64,000 bases of DNA from Cherax quadricarinatus (taxonomy: Eukaryota; Arthropoda; Malacostraca; Decapoda; Parastacidae): assembly GCF_038502225.1 (NCBI RefSeq), contig NC_091301.1, positions 15,454,117 through 15,518,116 on the forward strand. Direction: 5' to 3'. This document shows positions 54,356-58,939 of this stretch, piece after piece; the first letter of the stretch is position 1, and each line of letters starts with the position of its first letter. The notes under the pieces are model-generated. The model was not told the DNA's origin. It ran no database searches and was given only the letters and a program-made list of their open reading frames with translations. A program made the position numbers and the translations under genes.

Positions 54356-57097
54356 TCTTTATTTCTACCAGTTCATGTACAAGGTATACAGTCCTAGCTG
54401 ACATCACTGACATACTAGTATACAGAAAGACCCTTGTTATCCTGAGTATTTCGGGCAAATTAGGTCAATTTTTGTCCCAGGATGCGACCCACACCAGTCG
54501 ACTAACACCCAGGTACCTATTTTATTAACAGATTAACATGGACAGTAGGTGTCTTGAGGAAACACTCCCTAATATTTCCTGACGTACCGGGGAATTGAAC
54601 CCCAGACCTCTGTGTGTGAGCTGAGTAGGCTAGCTATCAAACTAGGTTCAATTCCTTGGCTCAAGAACCCTTGTCTGGTATTAATGAACCTACCTTAGAG
54701 GGAGAGCAGTGGATAAATGGCATGAGTTATAGGAGATGTGGTACATTTTACAATCACTGGGATATTAAAAAATATATGATTGATTAAACACTAAAAGAGG
54801 TATCACCAGTACTCTGTTGTGGTAGCTACAGATATAAAATCACACACACACACACACATACACGGGGCCAGGAGCTGCGAATCGACCCCTGCGACCACAA
54901 CTAGGTAAGTATACAGTATACTGGAGGTAATCAGGTTTGATTCAAGCTACAATTTAAATACTCAAAAGCCTTTCAGCTGCATCAAGGTACCTTCTTGGAA
55001 GAGACACACACACATATATAGAGTACCTACCTAGAGATGGTGGCAGATCGTGGGAAGGCATCGGTCTCCCCTCGAGGACGTCTGTGTAAGGTAAAGATGC
55101 TTTAGTAAAGCTATCTTAAGTGTTACTTTTGTTATTAAATGATCACGACACTTTCAGGGTGGAACCAATTAACGCAGAGATTCCTTAAATAACGCTTAAA
55201 AAATTGCATGGGAAGGAAATTTTTATTGCGTCCTTGAATGCCTTGTGATCAGTTAATAAATTATTTTTCATGGTCTATTGGTTGGTCTAATACCCCATAT
55301 TGAACGGAATTATAGGAATAACTCGGCAATTAATTAATCTATTGCAATATCGTGACTAAGCAATACCTACGTCACATTTTCTTCGTTTTAATAAATGAAA
55401 CTAACACAAATGGAGACCCATATTGATGTATATAAGAACATCAACAACTAACAACTTCCCTGAAGGATGATAACTTCGTGCATGAACACAAAACGGAATA
55501 TCATAATACGGGTGTCGCAAGCACATACATCTAGTGCATATTTTTTCACGTTAACATAAAACAATTATAAGACAAAATAAAAATTGGGTTAGGGTACAAA
55601 GTTCGCAAGAGCGTGTAGTAGTCTCACCGTTCTAACACATAACAAAATGCTTATTTACAGATGACAACACTTATCATGGTATAAGTTAGTATTGATGCAC
55701 ATTCACCCAGCTCCACGGACAAGAACAAGGAGAAATAATAATTACAATAAATTCTCTCTCAAAAATGTATAATTTATTCCCGAAGAGGAATGTTATTGGA
55801 CCCCCAGATGATGTTTAAATTACGAATATAATTCAACATTCGCCCATTCTTACCTCCGAGTCCTTTGCAGCGTTATTTAGTTGAAACTATTGGTGAATCT
55901 CAAAAATATACAAATCATAAAAAAATATTTCATATTAATCTGACAATAATGTTTATTTGTTATGTTTTTTCTTTAACATAAATTTATAATACGAAAATTT
56001 AGAGCTAATTATGTTATATATTACAACTATTAAATGCCATTAAACTATGATTACACACTACAATCTATCTAGCATAAATGTACTTACTACTACGACTACT
56101 ACTACTTTTACTACTACATCTAGTACACAACACTGACTACGACTTGCAACTTATGCATCAAGAGCTACTGTATCAGTCATGACCACTTGTGCTACAACTA
56201 CTCTTACTATCACTACACCAAGATTATTGCTGCCACACCAACACTGACTCTTGCTCTTGCCAGCGCCACTACTTCTCCTGTTACCAATAATCAATATAAA
56301 ATCCATACCTTACTCTACCCTATTCTATTATCGCTACTCTCTTGCTGTCTAATATAACTATCGTAAAGGGTTCTTAAATAGAGATATCGTAGGTTGAAAG
56401 TAGACACACTTGTAGGATGGTAAATATATTGTCAGACTGAGATGAGAGATGGAGCCCGGTGCCAAGCCTGTTCACGTTTTGTAGGTCTGCCGCCGAGTGA
56501 GAACGGGACAGGGGGATCACTGCCCATGTGTGTGCCATGACGTCACACCAAGCTACAGGCCTACGAGGGATCTCGTGTCTAAAGCACATGGATGATACTA
56601 ATATGCTATGCTATATAATACAGGGAATACAGGGATCAGCAACTATGCTGACATAACTTCCATCTGGTCTTATGCCTACCTTTACGACCAGAATTTTCTC
56701 CCTATCATCTAGTTGTAGTGCTAGCATACATTACCACAAATATCTACTATCCTAACCTTGACTACTGTTACTACCACCACTTGCCATATATAGCCCAAGA
56801 ACCCGCACAACCTACACCTACTGTACCATTACCGTCATAACTGACATTACCACCCTGCCTTCCCCTGCTATCAATGGCACCATTCCTCTGCCAACAGCAT
56901 CACTAACATCCACTAACTCACCTGGATATCGTAGCAGATCTGGGGAAGGCGTCGTAGTCAGCGTATGGCCTCCTGGTGGGGTACTCCACGGGGATGACGG
57001 TAATGTAGTTCTGGCCTGCGTCCGTCTGGTGGCCCCCGAGTCCCCCGCTGTCATCCTCCTCGAACCCATAGTCTGACATCTTTCCTAGTGGCATGGG
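32336..57097 (-). CDS. FRMD8: FRMD8-like (Bili/iTAP) FERM-domain gene, spliced span of 12 coding exons
   Basis: Joined exons give about 610 residues. Residues about 1-60 are acidic and end in DAFPRSATISR; about 75-190 form a T/P-rich linker; about 190-520 are the FERM domain; the tail is short. Landmarks shared with vertebrate FRMD8 include VFAIWMVSPVLEIQLKP, RRNVFFSKR, LLYEEA and ARYPC in F2, then YYGSAFFHGQIEQP, VLVSLRYDELSWD and KLLQIFSKQ in F3. FRMD8 is a cytoplasmic scaffold that binds iRhom tails and stabilises iRhom/ADAM17 at the cell surface; Bili was described as a Wnt-pathway inhibitor acting at LRP6. Every intron is GT-AG and every exon pair joins in phase. The protein is longer than vertebrate FRMD8 (about 464 residues), mainly because of the linker. 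The first coding exon may be preceded by an untranslated exon not found here. The terminal exon is the least certain part. Confidence 0.88.
32826..32927 (-). CDS. FRMD8: FRMD8-like exon 11
   Basis: Acceptor ATTCCCACAG and donor GATG|GTAAGT. It encodes DVLVPLSTVSRKEVPESVL then NKLHRLSLATFTEDG, comparable to the SSRIQHLSTIDYVEDGK stretch of vertebrate FRMD8. The RKEV/RLS serines are basic-context phosphosite candidates (inference). Confidence 0.82.
33250..33364 (-). CDS. FRMD8: FRMD8-like exon 10 (end of F3 lobe)
   Basis: Acceptor TGTCTGCAG, donor GATG|GTTAGT. Encodes AIMMDALISTFVEELKRRAA then QYPDDLEGHMLDHGTEIDG. The first part is the C-terminal helix that closes the F3 (PH/PTB-like) lobe in FERM proteins. 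Confidence 0.85.
33365..33717. other. Intron sequence
   Basis: AT-rich intron of the FRMD8-like gene; no feature seen. Confidence 0.5.
33718..33733. repeat. Target-site duplication, left copy
   Basis: AACACTAACACAGTTG, repeated exactly at 33933-33948, brackets the fold-back 33734-33932. Confidence 0.85.
33800..33842 (-). ncRNA. Hammerhead-ribozyme-like motif (left arm)
   Basis: Minus-strand mirror of 33853-33895: ATTGGA, CTGATGA (33836-33830), GCCAC/GTGGC hairpin, GAAAC, TCCTGAAT. Confidence 0.5.
33853..33895 (+). ncRNA. Hammerhead-ribozyme-like motif (right arm)
   Basis: ATTGGA (33853-33858) pairs with TCC-TG-AAT (33888-33895) as stem I with a 2-nt bulge. Inside are CTGATGA (33859-33865), a GCCAC/GTGGC stem II with TGT loop, and GAAAC (33880-33884). 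Compared with 30590-30633, stem I changed C-G to G-C and stem II GCCTAC/GTAGGC to GCCAC/GTGGC, with pairing kept. Stem III would be one base pair. Confidence 0.55.
33933..33948. repeat. Target-site duplication, right copy
   Basis: Exact copy of 33718-33733. Confidence 0.85.
33949..35546. other. Intron sequence
   Basis: AT-rich intron between exons 9 and 10. At 34640-34745 there is a diverged piece of the dispersed repeat (GGCTCAAGGA-like and GGAGCTACC). No coding exon seen. Confidence 0.45.
35547..35705 (-). CDS. FRMD8: FRMD8-like exon 9 (F3 lobe)
   Basis: Acceptor GGGCCAG, donor AACAG|GTGGGA, both phase 0. Encodes TVLVSLRYDELSWDFARP, then PCLFLQFAVVENGRRYSKLL and QIFSKQ. LRYDELSWD and KLLQIFSKQ are near-identical to the FRMD8 family (LRFQELSWD, KLLKIYSKQ). 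Confidence 0.9.
35876..36005 (-). CDS. FRMD8: FRMD8-like exon 8 (F2/F3 junction)
   Basis: Acceptor TGTGGGCAG, donor AAGTCG|GTGGGT. Encodes GSAFFHGQIEQPTRGVSSW then LPRPDIPVLVTINATGVTV and IDPNKS. AFFHG and V.VID are family hallmarks. Its neighbour across the 8.4-kb intron is exon 7. Confidence 0.9.
36065..36130. repeat. Degenerate hammerhead-type arm
   Basis: On the minus strand AATGGTCCAGGAC and GGATCCGAACGTG give the GGTCC/GGACC pattern seen at 43.5 kb and 33.0 kb, with decayed core. Confidence 0.4.
36213..36470. repeat. Dispersed repeat (GGCCGTCTCCCACC family), copy 1
   Basis: About 250 bp starting GGCCGTCTCCCACCTAGG, with GACTCAAGTTCGGCTAACC near the end. A second copy lies at 47722-47965 and an end fragment at 61668-61705. 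Confidence 0.8.
36530..37065 (-). pseudogene. 3' part of an internally deleted RNase-H LINE
   Basis: Minus-strand frames 37068-36796 and 36973-36770 encode MSGRLLVISVEVGRL..., then CENCQVPVSVSHILLDCPLY, the Cys-rich C-terminal block (CxxC...H...C) that ends Jockey/I-type ORF2 proteins after the RNase H domain. The tail runs to an A/T-rich end near 36530. A CR1-like insertion (37066-37505) separates it from the RNase H part. Confidence 0.7.
37066..37505 (-). mobile_element. CR1-like LINE 3' end inserted in the RNase-H LINE
   Basis: Minus-strand frame encodes CKWKMGINKGNINKVLRI, then ERPRNNGFKLDKFRFRKDIG and VVDEWNSLPSRVIEAKTLGS, the last block of a CR1-type ORF, then a stop and a tail with TTCTTATG repeats. 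It interrupts the older element between its RNase H and Cys-rich blocks. Confidence 0.8.
37506..38075 (-). pseudogene. RNase H domain of the deleted LINE, fused to an endonuclease start
   Basis: Minus-strand frames encode AYLQRNIRGLRGKQGELQVL (the first strand and helix of an AP-type endonuclease) running straight into FTNGSKSSD, then FTAEFYAILVALM, VVVSDSLSALQAI and FYWVPGHIDVLGNELAD, the motif series of a LINE RNase H. The whole endonuclease body and reverse transcriptase are missing at about 38000. Frameshifts break the rest. Confidence 0.75.
38095..39180 (-). pseudogene. Gag-like ORF1 of the deleted LINE
   Basis: The frame starting 39167 reads AECPVCHADDHTNTSC then NCHEAHPSYSRHC, a double zinc-knuckle block, then REISCLKEAE. 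After one frameshift the frame 38991-38314 continues GGRIFRYAMAV and a long S/T/P-rich region. This matches the C-terminal half of I/Jockey-superfamily ORF1 proteins. The N-terminal half is not visible. Confidence 0.7.
39320..39669 (-). mobile_element. 3' UTR and (TAAA)n tail of the nearly intact LINE
   Basis: Between the stop at 39670 and a (TAAA)n-type tail near 39320-39336 on the minus strand. Short tandem tails are usual 3' ends of LINEs. Confidence 0.75.
39670..41649 (-). CDS. LINE ORF2, reverse-transcriptase part (nearly intact)
   Basis: 659 codons without a stop. It makes cDNA from the element's own RNA at the nicked target. From N to C: MTAKRLNSPWLTPSILKS linker, PIHKGGDQTELNNYRPISNL (fingers), FGFRPNKNTNDA, IDLRKAFDTVDHDLL (motif A, catalytic Asp, about residue 290), VGVPQGSVLGPLLFLLYIND (motif B), FADDTTY (motif C, about residue 378), then LGIHLD, and a thumb and C-terminal region ending WNSLPVNIKETLPVYKFKS. 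All catalytic Asp residues are present. The clade looks like the CR1 group (Crack/Daphne/L2-like); I cannot place it further. It overlaps the endonuclease frame by four bases (ATGA), best explained by one missing base in an A run. It lies in the intron between FRMD8-like exons 7 and 8, same strand as the gene. Confidence 0.9.
   Translation of the reverse strand: MTAKRLNSPWLTPSILKSINTKHRYEKQYRMGHITRDQTKRYSSILTSLIRRAKKLYYENRLSNLRGDIKKTWKTLSEILGTKKISRHSEIKLAKSDEPQLPPTETANRLNDFFSTIGQNLANNIPSSDTPPNDYLTGNYPNTLFLAPTNPYEVSLIINALKNKAGHLNTLPPFIYKKASQVLSPIIATLFNKSIESSTFPTVLKIARVTPIHKGGDQTELNNYRPISNLHPLSKIFEKLIHKRIHSYLISHNILNPCQFGFRPNKNTNDAIIHMLEHIYTAIEKKEVPLGIFIDLRKAFDTVDHDLLHVKLSHYGIRGHSLNYLKSYLSNRSQYVYAHGASSSAQPITVGVPQGSVLGPLLFLLYINDLPNASQLLKPTLFADDTTYVFSHPSPVTLANTVNTELQKISTWMRTNKLTLNIDKTYFIQFGSRATDVPLNITINGSPITKLTEGKFLGIHLDNRIKFHTHIQQISKKISKTVGILSKIRYYVPQSGLLALYHSLIYPYLTYGICAWGSTTTNHLRPLITQQKAAVRMITNSHYRQHTPPIFKTLNLLTIQNIHTYYCTYYIHRTLNSDINPPLKHLLANLNRTHDHNTRHRSLFDVPRVHLTLCKNSMHIKGPKIWNSLPVNIKETLPVYKFKSLLKVHLLTQNQINTE
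41646..42698 (-). CDS. LINE ORF2, AP-type endonuclease part
   Basis: 350 codons. An apurinic-endonuclease-like fold that nicks the target strand for primed reverse transcription. Motifs in order: FNYNIRSL (Asn), LTETWL (Glu), GGGTAMY, NIYRIPQ, LLSGDFNINLL (Asp/Asn), LLDHIWTN, TDHYP (Asp-His), all expected active-site positions. It ends KKLNR and stop, 4 bases into the reverse-transcriptase frame. In related elements the two parts are one ORF, so a one-base loss in the AAAAAA run at about 41658-41663 is the likely break. The N-terminal hydrophobic stretch (MLLFLALEYLLYFLL) may be untranslated sequence read through. Confidence 0.88.
   Translation of the reverse strand: MLLFLALEYLLYFLLNSNYRSTTNLMITSIDPDTNLLFNDLNDSNSYCNYYTAEQSKALLRANNNITIFNYNIRSLSKHYDDLLALLNSLHANMSIITLTETWLKPDTTDVYAIPGYTAIHNCRPDQQGGGTAMYYSDQLECITNTCTRDEHGEYIIAKFKSKYLQKPLTVINIYRIPQSNISQFSQNLGSMITDARMNKDHLLLSGDFNINLLQDQDPHVTEFTNTMSNCMLLPTVTKPTRVTETSVSLLDHIWTNTISPLKSGIITDNTTDHYPTFLITTLGKIPQDTTKVTFRLHNEAAINNFTTAVTNIDWHTELEIYTDIDECFNNFLKKTQYLYNKHCPKKLNR
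42699..43030 (-). mobile_element. 5' UTR of the LINE with a 131-bp internal duplication
   Basis: About 70 bp starting TATAAAAGGGACTAA is present twice (42769-42842 and 42900-42967). The 5' end of the element was not located exactly; no ORF1 was found. Confidence 0.6.
43444..43651. mobile_element. Fold-back element with GGTCC-type arms and possible 9-bp TSD
   Basis: Inverted arms 43489-43564 and 43567-43640 (TACACAAATAACCC to GGGTTATTTGTGTA) around a short centre. GAATAGCAT occurs at 43444-43452 and at 43643-43651, a likely target duplication. The right arm has a GGTCC stem II and GAAAC followed by GTCGTC (43592-43602), a hammerhead-like 3' half with a GTC cleavage context, but the 5' core reads TTGTAAA and is decayed. 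Confidence 0.8.
43735..43935. repeat. Dispersed repeat of the GGTTTGATCCAAGGA family
   Basis: CGGTCTGAGGAAGGAGATC... TTAATTCCACAGATCAAGAGCC TCTTCACC blocks, shared with 32510-32580 and 59640-59740, though split by short gaps. Ends in a run of C (43931-43944). Confidence 0.5.
44444..44632 (-). CDS. FRMD8: FRMD8-like exon 7 (F2 lobe)
   Basis: Acceptor TTTCCCTACAG, donor TATGG|GTATGT. Encodes RRLLDYLPEHACRLKFSDL, then VSFSSKSTPEIRIIEQFRSI, PSNVTARKLVRKYLEFSWSL and PYYG. The LPEHAC and LP.YG positions are shared with the family (FLPAHLC, ELPFYG). Confidence 0.9.
44635..45718. other. Intron sequence
   Basis: AT-rich intron between exons 6 and 7; a short GTGAGAGGGTGTTTT-type duplication occurs at 45600-45720 next to exon 6. 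No other feature seen. Confidence 0.45.
45721..45882 (-). CDS. FRMD8: FRMD8-like exon 6 (F2 lobe)
   Basis: Acceptor TCTCTTACCAG, donor TTCAG|GTGAGA. Encodes RDAKILELLYEEAQWNMRSA, RYPCELSDYEMLAGIQSRLE, LGPYDHTTHTPSFF. LLYEEA, ARYPC and LGPY match vertebrate FRMD8 strongly. Confidence 0.93.
46064..46238 (-). CDS. FRMD8: FRMD8-like exon 5 (F1/F2 junction)
   Basis: Acceptor TTGATGACAG, donor ATCAG|GTGAGG. Encodes EIQLKPYQRALEVRRQWGEL, LKRFAQIPIRPQDARYAHEP, KMVLRRNVFFSKRDEVKI. QLKP, RQW.ELL.RF and RRNVFF.KR are FRMD8 hallmarks. Confidence 0.93.
46362..46670. mobile_element. Fold-back element with hammerhead-like arm and 12-bp TSD
   Basis: TGAAATGACTTA at 46362-46373 recurs at 46659-46670, bracketing the element. 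The left arm repeats 14644-14860 almost base for base, with the GGTTC/GAACC end hairpin (46383-46395), and on the minus strand (46484-46441) CTGATGA, GCCAC/GTGGC, GAAAC. The right arm is shorter and its core is damaged (CTGACCAC). It lies in the intron between exons 4 and 5. Confidence 0.88.
46700..46900. other. Intron sequence
   Basis: A/T-rich intron sequence upstream of the SINE; nothing recognised. Confidence 0.4.
46902..47165 (+). mobile_element. tRNA-derived SINE
   Basis: Head: TGGTGGCTAAAGCTCC (box A) and GGGTTCGATTCCC (box B) with a CCGCTTCACACACGG anticodon-like arm. Body: GGTACCTGGGTGTTAGTCGA then CTGGTGTGGGTCGCATCC. RNA polymerase III transcription from the internal promoter is typical of such elements. 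The tail is diverged. Confidence 0.85.
47447..47635 (-). CDS. FRMD8: FRMD8-like exon 4 (F1 lobe)
   Basis: Acceptor ATGATGGCAG (weak pyrimidine tract), donor CTAG|GTGAGA. Encodes GRGCGGVEVCVFLHSRMAV, RLRLEDGARITAQELQTMV, IEEEDVALPKQAMEVFAIWM, VSPVL. This is the ubiquitin-like F1 lobe; VFAIWMVSPVL matches VFALWLVSPLL. Confidence 0.9.
47722..47965. repeat. Dispersed repeat (GGCCGTCTCCCACC family), copy 2
   Basis: Starts TTGGCCGTTTCCCACCGAGG and ends after a TTCATAAATGTTACC block; about 80% like 36213-36470 by eye. Lies in the intron between exons 3 and 4. Confidence 0.8.
47966..48505. other. Intron sequence
   Basis: No exon recognised; a short (TC)n tract precedes exon 3's donor at 48479-48499. 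Confidence 0.45.
48509..48852 (-). CDS. FRMD8: FRMD8-like exon 3 (linker)
   Basis: Acceptor GTCATCTACAG, donor AAAG|GTGAGT. Encodes REFLRERAAADFLRGDYKG, SADHLDKAAGFYPGIPPP, then a T/P-rich stretch (TPPHTTTAPTNLPTHTMP and so on) and DDFDKTNNKNDHERKTNKG. The linker has no vertebrate counterpart I recall and is predicted disordered (inference). Confidence 0.82.
49100..49395 (+). mobile_element. tRNA-derived SINE, full length
   Basis: Head with TGGTGGTTAACGCTCTC and GGGTTCGATTCCCAGCC; body with GGTACCTGGGTGTTAGTCGA; 3' part CTGTACATGTACTTGTAG then AATAAAGATATTATTATTA. The ATT-type tail also ends the copy at 54.3 kb, so the partner LINE probably ends in (ATT)n. Confidence 0.88.
49858..49948. repeat. 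Dispersed repeat fragment
   Basis: TACAGCGCCTGGGAAATGGG and AATCAGGTTCAACCCC, shared with 59640-59690 and, in part, 36560-36600. Confidence 0.55.
49949..52972 (-). pseudogene. LINE ORF2 (endonuclease plus reverse transcriptase), frameshifted
   Basis: Four minus-strand frames in series: 52972-52619 (endonuclease start: FGNIQGLKPATNNKIPF, FTETHIKDHL), 52602-51595 (NILLLGDFNLRHLKW, SDHNIIEV), 51589-50411 (NYRPIALTSHIIKIFERVL, FAKAFDKCDHGVIAHKM, SVPQGTVLAPILFLIL, SSFADDTRI) and 50414-49983 (thumb and C-terminus). Breaks are a frameshift in a C run near 52670, one near 51590 and one near 50412. The tail near 49960 has tandem CTCCAGGTAAA. ORF2 begins inside ORF1's stop at a TAATG overlap. Clade: CR1-like. 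Inside the FRMD8-like gene, between exons 2 and 3, same strand. Confidence 0.88.
52921..54252 (-). CDS. LINE ORF1 with PHD finger, 12-residue repeats and CCCH fingers
   Basis: 443 codons, intact. N-terminus MKLCVVCNKSNKRASTWINC, HFCGNWCHAPC and FWVC form a C4HC3 PHD-type finger (residues about 4-52). Residues about 120-215 are seven or eight tandem copies of AVLGDSNGEAGG. Residues about 320-390 hold Cys/His blocks CTYYALGICRHG, CNYDHPRKC, CKLPSCKLFHPEMC and CYNLNCQAHH, CCCH-type zinc fingers that probably bind RNA. Known CR1-type elements can carry PHD-containing ORF1s, so this placement fits; the CCCH array is the unusual part. ORF1 proteins bind the element RNA in the particle. Start chosen at the first Met before the PHD Cys. 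Confidence 0.85.
   Translation of the reverse strand: MKLCVVCNKSNKRASTWINCHFCGNWCHAPCADIQELATSSIKTGKCFWVCPKEINLWTKITRVLKEDNIKAAFIDNLEAFYNRWEHKKSGLNGTALDTGHVVRNCKAGGDVLVVSKCGADSAVLGDSNGEAGGAVLGDSNGEAGGAVLGDSNGEAGGAVLGDSNGEAGDAVLGDSNGEVGDAVLGDSNGEAGGAVLGDSNGEAGDFVQVVGNYTQEGMHINDLIGDRSRSGETSVVKDKIKPILQTRNTTGNSKQEDSTSNSEDILPKTTGGSSIVGAREDRNKTGKHAPTGNTVTETQGKRKPSLCTYYALGICRHGKSGKTDGTCNYDHPRKCRAHMTTGKCKLPSCKLFHPEMCTSSVQERLCYNLNCQAHHLNGPKRYKTSRPWENLGSHSHSRGRGFLVPGRKKNWQEMAEIVHQIQSFLEWNHSRWPPLQTNRYRY
53620..53910. repeat. 36-bp in-frame repeat inside LINE ORF1
   Basis: About seven copies of a unit with CAGCTTCACCATTACTG, TCTCCCAGGACAGCACCTC. It keeps frame and encodes the 12-residue repeat of ORF1. 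Confidence 0.92.
54301..54352. repeat. (AAT)n tail of a minus-strand SINE
   Basis: AATAATAAT tract that forms the 3' tail of the SINE 54353-54655 on the minus strand. Confidence 0.85.
54353..54655 (-). mobile_element. tRNA-derived SINE, minus strand
   Basis: Minus strand: degraded head with GGGGTTCAATTCCCCGG, body with GGTACCTGGGTGTTAGTCGA and GGTGTGGGTCGCATCCTGGG, tail with CTGTATACCTTGTACATG then AATAAAGATATTATT. It directly follows the 5' end of the PHD-ORF1 LINE. Confidence 0.82.
54656..55030. repeat. Dispersed repeat pieces and a (CA)n-linked LINE tail
   Basis: 54630-54690 and 54920-54990 carry pieces of the GGTTTGATTCAAG family. At 54842-54862 a (CA)n tract is followed by GGGGCCAGGAGCTGCG ... 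CAACTAGGTAAGTATAC (to about 54912), the conserved last ~50 bp of the GT-tract LINE family on the plus strand, again starting at a CA tract. Confidence 0.6.
55031..55081 (-). CDS. FRMD8: FRMD8-like exon 2 (51-bp cassette exon)
   Basis: Acceptor CCTTACACAG, donor CTCTAG|GTAGGT. It encodes RPRGETDAFPRSATIS plus a split Arg. The DAFPRSATISR end repeats the end of exon 1 exactly at the protein level, with silent differences in the DNA. In phase 2-2 and 51 bases long it can be skipped without a frame change. It may be alternatively spliced. Confidence 0.75.
   Translation of the reverse strand, partial: TSSRGDRCLPTICHHL
55082..56921. other. Intron sequence
   Basis: AT-rich intron between exons 1 and 2; a short (ACT)n-rich part near 56090-56130. 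No repeat family recognised. Confidence 0.45.
56922..57097 (-). CDS. FRMD8: FRMD8-like exon 1 (first coding exon found)
   Basis: Acceptor TTACATTGCAG, donor ATCCAG|GTGAGT. Reads PMPLGKMSDYGFEEDDSGGL, GGHQTDAGQNYITVIPVEYP, TRRPYADYDAFPRSATIS. Two Met codons (57094 and 57079 region) are possible starts; MSDYGFEEDD has the better Kozak context (AAAGATGT). Because an acceptor precedes it, at least one upstream exon exists. RSATISR is a basic-directed Ser/Thr phosphosite candidate. Confidence 0.82.
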
Positions 57098-57843
57098 CTG
57101 CAATGTAAGCAAAGAGAGTGAGTGACAAATAAATAAATTCATAACTGTGTTAACAACTCCTTATTATTGTTCCTAATTCAATAAATTTTCAAATAGTTCA
57201 TTACTACCGCAGCTTACTTAGCTAGCAACAACGTTGGAATCCAGTTCCTGGAAGCATTATGCGCTTCTGTAATATGTTGACTTATCACCCACACGATAGG
57301 AGATGTGGGGTGCATAATAAAACTAAACTACCCTTCTCATTCCTCTCATATTCAAACACATATATGATAATCGCTGCTTAATGGTCTATAGGAATCCACA
57401 AAGTATGTAAGAGAAAAAAGGGATATTGTCCAGTAAAAAAGTGAGTGTTAGATAGGGACTTGTGGTGTCAGGGTGGTTAATGCTTGCATACGTTGTGATT
57501 GTTAAATACACCAATAAACAAAACAGCAGCTGCCACGGTTGATCATTACTGATGACGTGGTACTTTTTGAAGATTCTTCTTCAGGATATGAGCACTAAGC
57601 AATTTACTCTGGGAGATTCAGAAATAAAGTTGTAGAAACTGGTGAAGGTGTTTAAAAGTTAAAGGATGTGATATGAAAGCAAACTGAAAATGGCAAGGTA
57701 ATGTTAAATATTATTTGTCTTTAGAAAAGACAAATAATAATGATATTTCACTATACATAAATTGTTATTATGAAAACTGCTAAGCCCTTGGTGGTCGTAC
57801 TAGACTTAAAGATATATATATATATAGGCACAATAAAAAAGCA
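57098..57843. other. Non-coding stretch
   Basis: No exon recognised. 57505-57530 shares TTAAATACACCAATAAACAAAACA-like sequence with 61017-61042 (split here by one substitution), a small dispersed repeat. Confidence 0.4.
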
Positions 57844-58221
57844 CTAAGCAAGAGTGGAACGTACAAGACCAATCCATCGATGCCACAGTCTGGCTGGAAA
57901 GGATTCCGAGAGTAGGGAGAGGTCGTCTATGTTGATGTTACTACTCGTTGTGCTCCAGCTGCTGTCTCCACTGCTCCTCCGGTCCATCTCACTGTTCTTT
58001 CTGCTGAGCCTGCTGATGCTTCCCGGGAGAGATTCGTTCATGCTGTTTTCATCCTCCATGTTTGAGTTAGTTTCTCCTCTACATGTACTGCCTTGTTCAC
58101 TGCTGGTGTTATTAGTCTTTAACGTCATTATTAATGTTTCTTCTGATTTATTATTCATCTCAAAAAGATGCCAATGTCTGGCTGCCAAGTACCCTGCTAT
58201 TTTTCTTTGTTTACTAATCTC
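57844..58221 (-). CDS. Unassigned open segment, possible coding exon
   Basis: An open frame of about 120 codons ends TAG at 57844. Residues include RKNSEMDRRSSGDSSWSTTS and DDLSLLSESFPARLWHRW, more protein-like than neighbouring frames. It might be the last exon of an upstream gene. Alternatively a donor GTACGT at 57864-57859 would join it in phase 0 to the FRMD8-like exon 1. I recognise no domain and cannot decide. Confidence 0.35.
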   Translation of the reverse strand, partial: EISKQRKIAGYLAARHWHLFEMNNKSEETLIMTLKTNNTSSEQGSTCRGETNSNMEDENSMNESLPGSISRLSRKNSEMDRRSSGDSSWSTTSSNINIDDLSLLSESFPARLWHRWIGLVRSTLA

Positions 58222-58740
58222 ACAAACTTACAACTGATCGTTTGAAAATACTGTCATGCATATATAAAAAACAAGTGCCAATTACATTAAAACTTTTACA
58301 AATTTAACAATCAGAAGTCTCACTCATGCTGAAAATAAATATTGGAACGTAGGAATTCCAACGTGAACTGAATACAAAGAATTTCTTTATCCCTGCGTTT
58401 GAGTATGCAACAAAACGTAGCACTTGAGTGATAAAGTAAGCATCCAAATACAATACTAAAATAGAGGATATTGACCACCTGACGAAAAAAGGCCACATTA
58501 CAAAAATAAATAACATTCGTAGCGTGAGTACCAAGCAAATCTAATGACACATCTCAAAATCTGGCATTCGTTTCCGAAATAAATATTGGAGAAAATTCTA
58601 AAAACGTTAGGCTGCTGGTGTAGGACTATGCTTGTGCATATACCCTGACCAACACATACATCCCATTTAGTGCTGGTCAGCAGGGTGGTACCGCTCAACA
58701 AGTACAGGGAATTGGCTCACCAATAAAAACTTCGTCCCTA
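58222..58740. other. Non-coding stretch
   Basis: AT-rich; no feature recognised. Confidence 0.4.
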
Positions 58741-58938
58741 TCAGATCAGACCCTTGGCCCCCTGGATAGACCCTGCCATGGACTTCCTCAAAGAGCTGTG
58801 TTTCAGGGTAGTCAAAAACCACTTGACCAGAGGGCTGCCATCTTTCTCTTCCGGCGCCTCAGTGGGGCGATCCAGAGACGGAATGCCTGCTGCATCTTGG
58901 GTTCCTGATGGGTGACTGAGGAGCTCGACGAGCAACAT
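58741..58938 (-). CDS. Unassigned open segment, possible exon
   Basis: 65-codon frame, GC-richer than its surroundings: LLVELLSHPSGTQDAAGIPS, RPTEAPEEKDGSPLVKWFL. The opposite strand also has a partial frame (AMDFLKELCFRVVKNHLTRG), so strand and coding status are uncertain. Confidence 0.25.
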   Translation of the reverse strand: MLLVELLSHPSGTQDAAGIPSLDRPTEAPEEKDGSPLVKWFLTTLKHSSLRKSMAGSIQGAKGLI

Positions 58939-58939
58939 A

